Origin: Nonomuraea sp. SYSU D8015
GTDB lineage: Bacteria; Actinomycetota; Actinomycetes; Streptosporangiales; Streptosporangiaceae
Length of the DNA stretch: 64,000 bases
Direction: 5' to 3'
Assembly (NCBI RefSeq): GCF_008065375.1
Contig: NZ_VJYI01000013.1
Location: 124,001 to 188,000, forward strand
Position 1 is the stretch's first letter. Each line of letters starts with the position of its first letter. A program made the position numbers and the translations under genes. Of this stretch, positions 23,269-32,274 are shown in pieces. Under the pieces are notes generated by a model. The model worked only from the letters and a program-made list of their open reading frames with translations, was not told the origin of the DNA and made no database searches.

Positions 23269-24683
23269 CCGTCATCAGGACCGTGGCCGCCGGGCTGGCC
23301 CTCCTCCTGGCGGCGGCCTGCACGGCGCCGGCGCCGCCGCGCAGCGAGTCGAGGACGGCGGGCAGTACGGCCTGCTCGCAGCGCCAAGGTCGCCCCGGCG
23401 CGGAGACGGCCACCACGATCGACGTCATCGAGCAGGCGTACTTCTGCATCCTGGGCAACTACTACAGCGGCGCCACACTGGACGCCCGCTCGCTCCTGAC
23501 CGCCGCATTCGCCGCCCTGACCCAGGAGCTCAACCGCAACGGACGCGACGTGCCCGAGGCGACCATGCCGGCGCTCACCGGTGACCGCAAGGCCGACTGG
23601 ACCGCTTTCGAGACCGTCTACCGGAAGATCGCCGATCGGGCCCCCGACCTCCGCGACAAGCTGGCCATCGTCACCCTCGAGGCCATGGTGGCCGCCCTCG
23701 GCGACAACCACGCCGCCTGGGCGCACGACGTCAAGCGGCACCCCGACTACTACGACGGTGACGGCTACGGCCTGGGTCTGCAGGCGAACGTCAACGGCCC
23801 GCAGGTGGAGGGCAACCCCGGCGTCGCCGTCCCCCCGTTGTTCGTCACCACCGTGCAGGGCGGCGCGGCGCAGGCCGCCGGACTTCGCCCGGGCGACATC
23901 ATCGAATCGATCAACGGATCGGCGCCCTTCATCGACGGCCAGGCCACCCCCGCGATCAAGGCCCTCTACCCGCAATACCCGCAAGCGCGCCCGGTTCGGC
24001 TGCGGCTGCTGCGGCAGAGCACCGGCCGCCGTTGGAGCGTGACGCTCAAGCCCGGCCTCTACCAGCGGGATCTGGCCGCCCTGCAAGTGGTGCAGTCGAA
24101 GCTGTTGGACGACAGCATCGCCTACGTACGAATGCGCGGGTTCGCTCCCGACTCCGCGGACAGGGTGTTCAAGGCGATCTCCAGGCTGCGCACCGGCCGG
24201 ACGCTCACCGGCGTCGTGCTGGACCTGCGCGGCAACGGCGGCGGCAGCCCCCTGGAGGCGACCCGGCTGGTGAGCGCGTTCGTCCACGGCAAGGCAACCG
24301 CCTACTTGTGCACCGTGGACAACAAGTGCGAAACCTTACGGACCGACGACACCGTCGAGCTGCTCAACCTGCCGCTGGTGGCGCTCACTGACCGCAGCTG
24401 CGCCTCGGCCTGCGAGCACGTCAGTGCCGCGGTCAAGGACCTGCGCATCGGCCAGTTGGTCGGCACCAGAACCGCCGGCGTCATCTCCGGCCCGGCGCAG
24501 GGATACCTGCTCCGGAACAACACCATGCTGGGCTTCCCCGCCAGGCACCACCTGGGGCCCAATCGCGAGGTGATCGACCGGATCGGCGTGCCCCCCGACC
24601 ATTACGTGCCCCTGACCCCCAAGGACGCGGCCGCCGGGCGCGACCCGGCCCTCGCCAAGGCCCTGACCTTGCTGCAGAAGTGA
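23265..24683 (+). CDS. S41-family (C-terminal processing protease-like) lipoprotein, active site altered
   Basis: A 472-residue lipoprotein (signal ending LLLAAACTAP, lipobox AAAC). Helical N-domain (about 45-170), PDZ-like domain (about 190-275; VQGGAAQAAGLRPGDIIESI) and S41 core (about 285-455; VVLDLRGNGGGSPLEA, TDRSCASACEHVSA). Ser378 or Ser381 fits the S41 nucleophile. Where CtpA has the general-base Lys (TxGKG), this protein reads GTRTAGVISG (residues 400-409), with no Lys. It may be a divergent or inactive protease. ATGA overlap with the permease gene; TGA abuts the next ATG. Confidence 0.85.
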   Translation: MTVIRTVAAGLALLLAAACTAPAPPRSESRTAGSTACSQRQGRPGAETATTIDVIEQAYFCILGNYYSGATLDARSLLTAAFAALTQELNRNGRDVPEATMPALTGDRKADWTAFETVYRKIADRAPDLRDKLAIVTLEAMVAALGDNHAAWAHDVKRHPDYYDGDGYGLGLQANVNGPQVEGNPGVAVPPLFVTTVQGGAAQAAGLRPGDIIESINGSAPFIDGQATPAIKALYPQYPQARPVRLRLLRQSTGRRWSVTLKPGLYQRDLAALQVVQSKLLDDSIAYVRMRGFAPDSADRVFKAISRLRTGRTLTGVVLDLRGNGGGSPLEATRLVSAFVHGKATAYLCTVDNKCETLRTDDTVELLNLPLVALTDRSCASACEHVSAAVKDLRIGQLVGTRTAGVISGPAQGYLLRNNTMLGFPARHHLGPNREVIDRIGVPPDHYVPLTPKDAAAGRDPALAKALTLLQK

Positions 24684-25850
24684 ATGGACCTCTCGATGAG
24701 ACAGATCCTGGCAGCCGCCGCAGGACTGGCCGTCCTCGCCGCGTCCGCCTGCTCAACGCCCACGCCGCCCCGCTCCGCTGCCCCATCGGCCACGCCGACC
24801 GGCCCCGCAACCCTGCCCGCCCCCACCGGCGCCCATCCGGTCGGCACCACCGCCCTGTATCTGAAGGACACTTCTCGCCCCGATCCGTGGAACCTCGACG
24901 TCGACGCCAGGGAGCTCAAGGTCACCCTGTGGTATCCGGCCAAGCAACGGGACGGGGAGCGCGCGCCGTACATGACACCGAAGGAATCGGAGCTCGCCAT
25001 GAGGCGCTATGGGATCGCGGGCGTCCCGCACGACACGCTGAGCAAGACGCGCACGAACGCCATCAAAGACGCCGAACCCACAGGGCGGAAGCTTCCGCTG
25101 GTGGTGCTCTCCCCCGGCTTCACCAATCCGATGAGCACCCTCACCTCGCTGGCCGAGGACCTGGCCAGCCGCGGGTATGTCGTGGCCGGGATCGACCACA
25201 CCTACGAAAGCTACGCCACCACCTTCCCCGACGGGAGGGTCGCCGAATGTCTCGCCTGCGACAGCGACACCGACCCGGGCTTCGGCACGGGGGTGGTCGC
25301 GGGCCGGGCGGCCGACGTCTCCTTCGTGCTCGACCAGCTGCCCTCGAAGTGGGACGGTTCCGACCGGATCGACCGCTCCCAAATCGCGATGGTCGGCCAG
25401 TCGATCGGCGGGGCCAGTGCCATGGCGGCCATGGTGAAGGACTCCCGGGTGCGGGCCGGGATCGACATGGACGGCACCACCTACGCCCGGATCCCCAAGA
25501 GCGGATTCTCCCGGCCGTTCATGTTCCTGGGTTCGCCACAGCACGTTCCCGGCGGCCGCGACACTTCGTGGGACCGCGACTGGAAGCTGCTCACCGGGTG
25601 GAAGCGCTGGGTCGTGCTGTCCGGCGCGGAACACCAGTCCTTCACCGACGGCCCGCTGATGGCGGGCGCCTTCGGCATCACGCCTGCCTACGGCGTTCTG
25701 CCCGCGGCCCGTGCCGCCGAGCTCACCCGCACGTACGTGGCGGCCTTCCTCGACCAGCACCTGAAGTCGCGGCGGCAGCCCCTGCTGGACAAGCCGTCAT
25801 CGCGTTACCCAGAGGTGAAGTTCTGCCCTGCGGGCTGCGGCCAATCGTGA
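24684..25850 (+). CDS. PAF-acetylhydrolase-like alpha/beta hydrolase lipoprotein
   Basis: A 388-residue protein beginning MDLSMRQILAAAAGLAVLAA with lipobox ASAC. A Pro/Thr linker (about 25-50) precedes the hydrolase fold: LKVTLWYPAKQRDG, PLVVLSPGFTNPMSTLTSLA (oxyanion region), nucleophile GQSIGG (about 250), GIDMDGTTYARI (acid) and SGAEHQSFTD (His). This order matches the platelet-activating-factor acetylhydrolase-like family, which cleaves short acyl esters; the substrate here is unknown. ATG follows the S41 stop directly. Last gene of the gntR-ABC operon, so export and ester cleavage at the cell surface may be linked. Confidence 0.85.
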   Translation: MDLSMRQILAAAAGLAVLAASACSTPTPPRSAAPSATPTGPATLPAPTGAHPVGTTALYLKDTSRPDPWNLDVDARELKVTLWYPAKQRDGERAPYMTPKESELAMRRYGIAGVPHDTLSKTRTNAIKDAEPTGRKLPLVVLSPGFTNPMSTLTSLAEDLASRGYVVAGIDHTYESYATTFPDGRVAECLACDSDTDPGFGTGVVAGRAADVSFVLDQLPSKWDGSDRIDRSQIAMVGQSIGGASAMAAMVKDSRVRAGIDMDGTTYARIPKSGFSRPFMFLGSPQHVPGGRDTSWDRDWKLLTGWKRWVVLSGAEHQSFTDGPLMAGAFGITPAYGVLPAARAAELTRTYVAAFLDQHLKSRRQPLLDKPSSRYPEVKFCPAGCGQS

Positions 25851-25935
25851 GGCCGCTCCCGGGCCCCGACACCCCGGCGATCCGGTAGCAGAGCCCGGGG
25901 CAGGCCGTCGTCCGGCCGGACATCGAACCCGCCCC

Positions 25936-26306
25936 ATGCGGGTGACGCACCGGGACCTGAAACCGGCCAACGTGCTACTGGGCCCGGGCGGTCCCCCGGT
26001 CATCGACTTCGGCATCGCCCGTACGGAGGCGATGTCCAGCAGCACGGCCGGGCAGATCAAGGGCACCGTGCAGTGGATGGCGCCCGAGCTCTTCCGGGGC
26101 CGGCGTCCCTCGGCTGCCGTGGGCGTGGGGCGCGATCGCGACGAACCACTCCGCCCCCTGGTGACCGCGGCGTCGTCCAAAGACCCGCTGGCCGGCCGAA
26201 GGCCGAGGAACTGCTTCTCGGCCTGATGGGTGGCGCGGACCTGGCTTTCGCCGGTCTCGAGGCCAAGGCGTGCTGCGGCGTCATCGGCGCCGGTCTGATC
26301 CCCTGA
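25936..26306 (+). pseudogene. Remnant of a Ser/Thr protein kinase (PASTA/PknB type)
   Basis: The frame carries the catalytic loop THRDLKPANVLL, the DFG motif in VIDFGIART and the activation segment GTVQWMAPELF. The N-lobe (Gly loop, Lys, Glu) is absent, and codons before 25936 give no kinase sequence. After about residue 60 the C-lobe is collapsed: LRPLVTAASSKDPLAG continues in another frame as RPKAEELLLGLMGGADLA. Both an internal deletion and a frameshift are inferred. The remains end at 26306, close to the next gene. Confidence 0.82.
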
Positions 26307-26317
26307 CCAAGGGCCGA

Positions 26318-27418
26318 CTACTCGAAGGCGGTGTGGAGCTGGGTCATGGTGTGCTCGACACGGCTCTTGTTTCCGACGACCACGTAGGTCTCGTAGTTGA
26401 CCTTGTCTCCCCTGTCCATGGCTCCACTGGGGCTGGTGACCTGGATGGTGTTCTCGCCGAAGTGGCCGTTGTAGTCCATGGGCGGGCGGGTCATCGTGTA
26501 GTAGTAAGCCTTGTCGCCGAGAACTTCGGGCTTGACGTACATGCCGAGGCAGTAGTGGCCGTCGTCCGTGCAACGGACCATGGGGTCCTTGCTCGCGTGA
26601 GAGTCCACGGGCTTGGGCGACAGGCGACCGGTGGCGGGGCTGTAGGAGAATACCTTCGTGAAATCCGGCTGCAGGTAGGCGACGAGGACGCCACTGAAGT
26701 GATCGTGTCGCTCGTCGTCCGAGGTGATCGTGGCGGCAGCGCGGAAGACGTTCTCCAGCGCGGGCACGTCATGATCGGGGGCGAGCTCGATCTCGGTCTG
26801 CAGCCAGTACGGCGACAGGCCCATGGTGAACGGGACGCGCTTGTCCTGGTGGTCGGCGCTGCGGCAGTTGCCCCAGCCCGGTTTCGTGTCCGCGAGGGTC
26901 ACGTACATCGCGGGCCTCACCGCCGTGCGGATGGAGCTGCCCGACCCGGCCATGGTGTAGAGCGCGCTCGTGCTGGGACCGTGGTAGGGAGGCGGCTGTT
27001 CCACGTCGTCCATGCGGGTGCCGGCCTGCGTGGGGTTGTAGCACTCGGTCGCCGCCTCACCCTTCTGCCAGGCGTGGAAGGCGTATTGGAAAGCGGCGCC
27101 GTGGCCGCCGCTGGAGATGAACTCCTTGTCGTTCACCTTGACCGACGCGATCGCGCCGGCCAGCGCCGTCGACGTCGTGACCGCCAGCGTGTTGCGCTTG
27201 TCGACCAGGACGGACGCCGTGACGTCCTGGAACGTCCGGTCGTAGTTCTTCTTCGTGGCGCATTTGGACTTGTAGGTGAGCACGAAGTCGTTGTAGGCCG
27301 GGCTGCTTCGTGGCGGTGCCTCGCACGAGCTCTGCGCGGCTGTCGCTGCCACGGGAGTGACCAGCGGCGTCATGACCGTGACCGCGGCCAGTACGGCCCA
27401 CTGCCGGAGGGATCTCAT
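26318..27418 (-). CDS. Secreted protein of unknown function
   Basis: A 366-residue protein with a Sec signal (MRSLRQWAVLAAVTVMTPLV, cleavage near AATA-AQ). The mature part has six or more Cys (SSCEAPPRS, KSKCATKKN, ATECYNPTQ, GNCRSADH, VRCTDDGHYCLG) and beta-rich segments (VTASVLVDKRNTLAVTTSTA, YETYVVVGNKSRVEHTMTQL), suggesting a disulfide-stabilised extracellular fold. No catalytic motif is recognised. ATG 27418 is chosen for the signal peptide. Its C-terminus faces the kinase remnant. Confidence 0.75.
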   Translation of the reverse strand: MRSLRQWAVLAAVTVMTPLVTPVAATAAQSSCEAPPRSSPAYNDFVLTYKSKCATKKNYDRTFQDVTASVLVDKRNTLAVTTSTALAGAIASVKVNDKEFISSGGHGAAFQYAFHAWQKGEAATECYNPTQAGTRMDDVEQPPPYHGPSTSALYTMAGSGSSIRTAVRPAMYVTLADTKPGWGNCRSADHQDKRVPFTMGLSPYWLQTEIELAPDHDVPALENVFRAAATITSDDERHDHFSGVLVAYLQPDFTKVFSYSPATGRLSPKPVDSHASKDPMVRCTDDGHYCLGMYVKPEVLGDKAYYYTMTRPPMDYNGHFGENTIQVTSPSGAMDRGDKVNYETYVVVGNKSRVEHTMTQLHTAFE

Positions 27419-27501
27419 GATCGGATTGAACCGGCGTCCGGCGACGCGGCGGGATCTGTTTAAGAAAGGGGTAAATGTCGGGGGTTGCCGGTGCGAGTGG
27501 C

Positions 27502-28659
27502 CTATGGTGACGCCGTCGGTGAGCAACCGTCGGCGGGCAGGGCGATGGCTGCGGTAGGAGGAGATGTCATCTGACACGGGTAGCCCTTTCTTGGCAAGGA
27601 ATCGGCTGCTGATCCAGTGGCGAGGAAACCGCGGAGAGCCTCTGATTCGGCCTCCACAGCGTGACGCTCTGCGGCCGACAGGCTCGTGAACGCCTCTACT
27701 CGCACCTGTCCGTCCCGGAGTGTCTAGACACCACGCCAGAGTCCGTCCACGAGCAAGGTGCCTGTCCTGGCGCCGTTGCCGGGCGGCAGCGGCACTTTCC
27801 TCCCGTCCGGGATCACCCGGGATCGGTCCGCGTGCGACAGCAGCAGGTTGTCGTATTCGGGCAGGAAGCGTGGCGGCGCGGGCGTGTCCGGGTCGGGCCG
27901 CGGTGCATGTGGCAGATCGAACAGCTCGCGGCCGGCCTCGTCACGGAATGTGATCAACTCCATTCGCCCGATGACCTCGCGCAGACGGGTCAGTCCGGAC
28001 CAACGTTGTACGTCCGCGACGCTCGCCGGGCCATATCCGGCGAGATAGCGACGGACCAGTTCCTCAGCTGAGGGGCCGGGATCGGGAGACCGGCCGAGGA
28101 AACTCTCTGTCGTGCTCCACTTCGTGGGCCCCGATCGGCCCCACAGGCCGCGGGGCGGTACCTGCACCAGTGCAAGGTGGTGCGTTGCCGCATAGGCGAG
28201 GACTGTCGGCTGCACATCCGGCCACCGTTTCGCGAGCGCACGCCCGAGCTCGGCGCGGGTGTGTGGTGTCTCGTCCAGAATCTTCCTGGCCAAGCTCAGT
28301 AGCTCCGTCTGATCCACCCCGGTGGCGCGGCCGCCGAAGTGCGCAGCGAAGTCTCGCGCGTGTACCGACGTGAACAGGTGATACCAGGACAGGGCATCAC
28401 GGGCGCTGACCAGGTGCACGGTGTTGCGCATCAACTGGGCACGGACGGCTGTTCGCTCCGCGATCAGCGTCGTCACGTCGGCGGCCCGAAACCCTGCCAG
28501 CCGGGACCACAGGCCGACGTAAGGAGCGAGCGGCGCCTGCGCCTGCATCCCCGCCAACTGCTCGATCGCATCCAGCGCCGGCAGCTCGGCTCGCTGCAGC
28601 AGGAACTGGCGAGCCAGCGTGGCCCTGTTCAGGCCACGCTGACTGAGCACGTCGGTCAT
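27502..28659 (-). pseudogene. Winged-helix DNA-binding domain protein (HTH_42), amber-interrupted
   Basis: From ATG 28659 the HTH_42 family is complete through RGLNRATLARQFLLQRAELP, MQAQAPLAPYVGLWSRLAGF, RAQLMRNTVHLVSARDALSW, GYGPASVADVQRWSGL and ARPDPDTPAPPRFLPEYDNL-type blocks. Translation stops at TAG 27724-27726 after LLVDGLWRGV. The same frame continues past the stop with TLRDGQVRVEAFTSLSAAER to a stop at 27502, the normal C-terminal region. TAG therefore replaces a sense codon, plausibly Trp. The gene is coupled (ATGA) to the epoxide hydrolase upstream. A truncated 311-residue product is possible. Confidence 0.82.
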
Positions 28660-29768
28660 CGGAGCCCGTCGAAGAAGGCGGACAGGTCTTCGGCCAGCTG
28701 CGCCGGCGCCTCCATGGCGGGGAAGTGTCGACCATGCTCGTGCTCCACCCAGTGCACGTCCTCAGCGGGGCCGATGAGGCGGCGAGCCGTCGGGTCCGCC
28801 CCGAAGACCGAATACCCCTGCGGCACCGTGGGCGGCGCTCCCCAGTCCTGGGTGTGGGCCTGTTCGTACAGGAAGCGCGCCGCGGACACGCCCGAGCCGG
28901 TGAACCAGTACACACTGATGTTGGTGAGCAGTTGATCCCGGTCGATCGGCAGGTCGGTCCACAGTTCGAAGCATTCCGCGATCCATGCCAGCTGCATAAC
29001 GGGCGAGTCGGTCAGACCGTACCCCATGGTCTGCGGACGGGTGTTCTGGATAGCCAGATAGCCGGAGTCGTTGCGGCGGAACTGCTCGATCCGATCCAGA
29101 GCCAGCTTGTCGACCGTGTCGTCCGGGTTCAGTTGGTTCGCGATCCAAGGCATGAAAGTCGCAGTGGCTGCGGCGGTGTAAGGGTCCGTGACCACGTGGA
29201 TGCCGATGACGTGCTCGCCGTCCAGCCCGCCGACAGCGCCGGAGATCCCGGCACCGACGTCGCCGCCGTGTACGCCGTATCGGTTGTAGCCGAGCCGCGC
29301 CATCAGCTCCACCCAGGCTCGAGCGGTGCGGCCCATCGCCCACCCGCGTTCCCGCAACGGCGTGGAGAATCCAAAGCCTGGCAGCGAGGGAATCACGACG
29401 TGGAAGCCCCGGTCCACGAGCTCCGGGATCACCTTTTCGAACTCGACGAACGAGCTGGGGTAGCCATGCGTGATCAACAGAGGGATCGCATCGTCGTGTT
29501 CGGACCTGACGTGCAGGAAGTGAATGCGCTGGCCGTCGATCTCTGTGATGAACTGGGGGAACCGATTCAACCGCGCCTCAGCAGCCCGCCAGTCATACCC
29601 TGTGCACCAGTACTCGGCCAGCTCTCTGACCGTCTTCAGTGGGATGCCCTGGCTCCACTCGACCCCCGGCATCTCGTCGGGCCATCGGGTACGGCGCAGC
29701 CGGTCGGTCAGGCCTTCCAGATCGGCCTGCGGAATGTCGATGCTGAACGATTGGACTCCGGCGTTCAT
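28656..29768 (-). CDS. Epoxide hydrolase (EPHX1-like, with N-terminal domain)
   Basis: A 370-residue protein with the epoxide-hydrolase N-domain (about 5-110; FSIDIPQADLEGLTDRLRRT, YDWRAAEARLNRFPQFITEI) and the alpha/beta hydrolase core. Oxyanion motif HGYPSSFVEFEK, PSLPGFGFS, nucleophile Asp170 in HGGDVGAG (family usually GGDWG) and catalytic His near EHGRHFPAME. It would open an epoxide to a diol; the substrate is unknown. ATG 29768 has AAAGAGGACA upstream. It is coupled to the HTH_42 gene and divergent from iclR. A second member lies at 53682-54836. Confidence 0.9.
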   Translation of the reverse strand: MNAGVQSFSIDIPQADLEGLTDRLRRTRWPDEMPGVEWSQGIPLKTVRELAEYWCTGYDWRAAEARLNRFPQFITEIDGQRIHFLHVRSEHDDAIPLLITHGYPSSFVEFEKVIPELVDRGFHVVIPSLPGFGFSTPLRERGWAMGRTARAWVELMARLGYNRYGVHGGDVGAGISGAVGGLDGEHVIGIHVVTDPYTAAATATFMPWIANQLNPDDTVDKLALDRIEQFRRNDSGYLAIQNTRPQTMGYGLTDSPVMQLAWIAECFELWTDLPIDRDQLLTNISVYWFTGSGVSAARFLYEQAHTQDWGAPPTVPQGYSVFGADPTARRLIGPAEDVHWVEHEHGRHFPAMEAPAQLAEDLSAFFDGLR

Positions 29769-29978
29769 TGTCCTCTTTCTTATCTGCCTGTGACGGCGTT
29801 GTTCGCCAAGGGGCAGCGCCGCGTCCCGTGTTGCCCGTCTTGGCGGGGTCGCTGATGTAGTTGTCGCGCCCGCGGTCCGGCCGAACGTGTTCGTGCTGGT
29901 CATGCTCTTCCCCACGCTTCTGAATGCGCCCCCGGACAGTGCGGATCACCGGCCGCATCACCGCAACACCAACCCCAG

Positions 29979-30012
29979 TTGTTGCAAATATCGCAACAAA
30001 CGATGATATAAT
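29979..30012. promoter_or_regulatory. Promoter and IclR-type palindrome before the IclR gene
   Basis: TTGTTGC (29979-29985) and GCAACAA (29993-29999) are perfect arms around a 7-bp AT-rich spacer. TATAAT lies at 30007-30012. The palindrome covers the expected -35 region, so binding would block the rightward promoter. The rest of the 312-bp gap between the epoxide hydrolase and iclR starts shows no gene. Confidence 0.65.
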
Positions 30013-30080
30013 TGATGAGATGGCCCCAAGGGTAAGGTCTCCTTCTCCCGCGGCGCAATAAGAAAGAGGGCATTTCAAAA

Positions 30081-30917
30081 ATGTCGAAAACGTTCATGCG
30101 GGGCTTGGCTCTGTTGGAGGCCATCGATCGATGGGGACCGATCACGGTCACCGAACTGGCCCGCCACCTGGGCATTGACAAGGCCATCGTGTCCAGGATG
30201 GTCACCGCCTGCCAACGCGACGGCTGGGTGATACGTCACGAAGGCCGCATCGTTCTGGGGCCGCGCGCCAGCCTGCTCGGCCACGGCGGGCCCATGGATC
30301 AGAGCGTGCGCCAAGCCGAACCGCTGGTGCACGCCATCGCCGGCGTCACCGGCCTGATGACACAGGCCTACGGCCTGGTCGGCACACAAGCGGTGGCGTT
30401 CGCCTCCGCGAAGGGCCCGGGCCCGTCGCTGAACCCCGGCCTGGGCACCTTCACCCCGCTGTGGGTCACAGCAGCCGGCCGATCGATCGCCGCCCAACTC
30501 GACGAAGCCACCCTTGACGCGATCCTGCCGTCCGACCCGCTCCCCGACACCAGGGACGTCATCGCCGGCCTCGGCCCCGAGTTCGTCGCCTACCTCTCCT
30601 CCACCGTCGACCCCGATGAAGACACCCACCCGGCGTTGCCGCGCACCCACGCGGAACTGCGGCGGGAACTGGAGGCCATCAGGCGCGACGGGATCGCCTC
30701 CGATCCCGGCCAGCTCTCCCCCCAGATTGCCTGCATCGCCGTTCCCTGGCACCACGCCGCCCTACCCGCCGCACTGGCCTGCGTGGGCCCGGCCACAGAC
30801 ATCGCACGCAGTCGGGTCCTCATCACCACCTTGCTCAAGGCCGCCGTCAAGCGGACCGCCACGGCCCACAGCATCACCACGGCAGCGGCCGAGATCATCG
30901 CGGAGCCCACGTCCTAA
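30081..30917 (+). CDS. IclR-family regulator
   Basis: A 278-residue protein with an N-terminal winged helix (about 5-65; KTFMRGLALLEAIDRWGPIT, VTELARHLGIDKAIVSRMVT) and the IclR effector domain (about 75-275; TPLWVTAAGRSIAAQL, IACIAVPWHHAALPAALACV). It is longer than the usual 250 residues because of an insert around 180-215. It is divergent from the epoxide hydrolase-HTH_42 pair, the likely target, with a palindrome in the shared gap. The inducer is unknown. Confidence 0.88.
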   Translation: MSKTFMRGLALLEAIDRWGPITVTELARHLGIDKAIVSRMVTACQRDGWVIRHEGRIVLGPRASLLGHGGPMDQSVRQAEPLVHAIAGVTGLMTQAYGLVGTQAVAFASAKGPGPSLNPGLGTFTPLWVTAAGRSIAAQLDEATLDAILPSDPLPDTRDVIAGLGPEFVAYLSSTVDPDEDTHPALPRTHAELRRELEAIRRDGIASDPGQLSPQIACIAVPWHHAALPAALACVGPATDIARSRVLITTLLKAAVKRTATAHSITTAAAEIIAEPTS

Positions 30918-30938
30918 AGCTTGTGGGGTATAGGACTT

Positions 30939-30956
30939 CTCCACGCTCACGTGGAG
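30939..30956. terminator. Hairpin after iclR
   Basis: CTCCACG and CGTGGAG form a perfect 7-bp stem with a CTCA loop, 21 bp after the iclR stop and before the convergent DUF418 gene. No T-run follows, as is common in high-GC genomes. Likely a shared terminator. Confidence 0.55.
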
Positions 30957-31032
30957 CAATCGTGACCCGAGCCGATCAACGTGACCGTGGCCAGGTCCTC
31001 CCAGCCGTACCAGCGGCTGCGATGCCCGGACG

Positions 31033-32166
31033 TCACCGGCGGGCAGGGGCTTCTGAGAGGGTGCGCCAGGGGGCCTGGTACGCCCATTGCCAGGCGAGCT
31101 CGAGTGGGCCGCGGGTGAAGCGGCGCAGCCACAGCGTGGCCAGGGTGACGAAGAGCAGGCAGATCACGGCCCACGCCGCGGGCACCCACCAAGGACGCAG
31201 CGTGTCGAGTCGTTCCGCGAGGCCGAGGCCCCAGCCGTAACAGAGCGCGCCGGCCGCGAGGTTCTGGAAGACGTAGCAGGACAGCGCGGTGCGTCCCACG
31301 TTCGTGACGCCTCTGAGCACCGGGCCGGGTGCTTTGTCGCGGTTGAGAAGGATTGAGGTGATCAGTCCCAGCAGGCCGAGGGCGACCAGGGGCGCGAGGA
31401 GGTAGCGGTCGACGGCGAACCAGGTGGGGCCGGCGTACGCGGTGAGGAGGTTCAGCGGCGCACCGACGCCCAGCCCCGTCACGGTGAGCCTCCGGCGCAG
31501 GGCCGCGCCGCGCTCCTCGAACAGGCCCGCGCGCAGCAGCAGGGCGCCCAGGAGGAACAGCATGATGCCCATGGGGATGATGAAGATCAGCTCCAGGCGG
31601 TACAGGACGGCGTTGTGGAGGCGGGAGAGCACCTGGTCGGGCCAGCTGCCCTGGGTGTAGAGCAGGCCGGCGGCGCTGGAGGAGGTCTCGTCGTCCGCGG
31701 ACAGCAGGGCCAGCGTGAGCAAGCCGACCAGGGTGACGTGGAGGGCGCCGGCGGCGATCATCCAGGTCTTGACGGCGCGGTCGCTCCTGCCGATCAGGTA
31801 GGCGACGATCATGGAGGTGACCGCGTAGCCCATGAGCACGTCGAACTCGAAAATCAGGATGAAGTGCAGCGTGCCCTCCACCAACAGCAGGGTGGCGCGC
31901 CACAGGTAACGGCCGGGCCAGACCAGACCTCTGCGCACAGCGCTGCGGTACTGCAGCTCCATGCCGATGCCGAACAGCAGCGTCAGCAGGCCCAGGAACT
32001 TCCCGTTGGACAGGAACCGCAGGAACGTCTCCACGGCCCCGGCCTCGGTGAACCCCAGGATCCCGGCAGGACCGGCCGGATCGGTGAAGATCCAGATGTT
32101 GGTCCCGAGCGTGCCCATGATCGCGATACCGCGCAGCACGTCCAGCGCGTCTATTCGTTTCGCCAC
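31033..32166 (-). CDS. DUF418 multi-pass membrane protein
   Basis: A 377-residue protein with about nine or ten TM helices. The N-terminus RIDALDVLRGIAIMGTLGTN is the hallmark of the family, followed by LLTLLFGIGMELQYRSAVRR, FIIPMGIMLFLLGALLLRAG and, at the C-terminus, the DUF418 block from NVGRTALSCYVFQNL to PLELAWQWAYQAPW. The family is related to acyltransferase-3-like membrane proteins but no enzymatic role is established. ATG 32166 is clear. It stands alone, convergent with iclR. Confidence 0.92.
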   Translation of the reverse strand: MAKRIDALDVLRGIAIMGTLGTNIWIFTDPAGPAGILGFTEAGAVETFLRFLSNGKFLGLLTLLFGIGMELQYRSAVRRGLVWPGRYLWRATLLLVEGTLHFILIFEFDVLMGYAVTSMIVAYLIGRSDRAVKTWMIAAGALHVTLVGLLTLALLSADDETSSSAAGLLYTQGSWPDQVLSRLHNAVLYRLELIFIIPMGIMLFLLGALLLRAGLFEERGAALRRRLTVTGLGVGAPLNLLTAYAGPTWFAVDRYLLAPLVALGLLGLITSILLNRDKAPGPVLRGVTNVGRTALSCYVFQNLAAGALCYGWGLGLAERLDTLRPWWVPAAWAVICLLFVTLATLWLRRFTRGPLELAWQWAYQAPWRTLSEAPARR

Positions 32167-32274
32167 AGCTAGAAGCCTCGCCGGGCCGGCCCGCGTCGGC
32201 GTCGTCCCGTCAGACGAAACCGGCCGTACATCGATCGATGGACGGCCGCATACCTTGGTCGCGTCTCCGGCTGG

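Noticed and set aside
27661..28071. Plus-strand frame opposite the HTH_42 end
   Set aside because: Antisense to clear HTH_42 coding on both sides of the amber codon.
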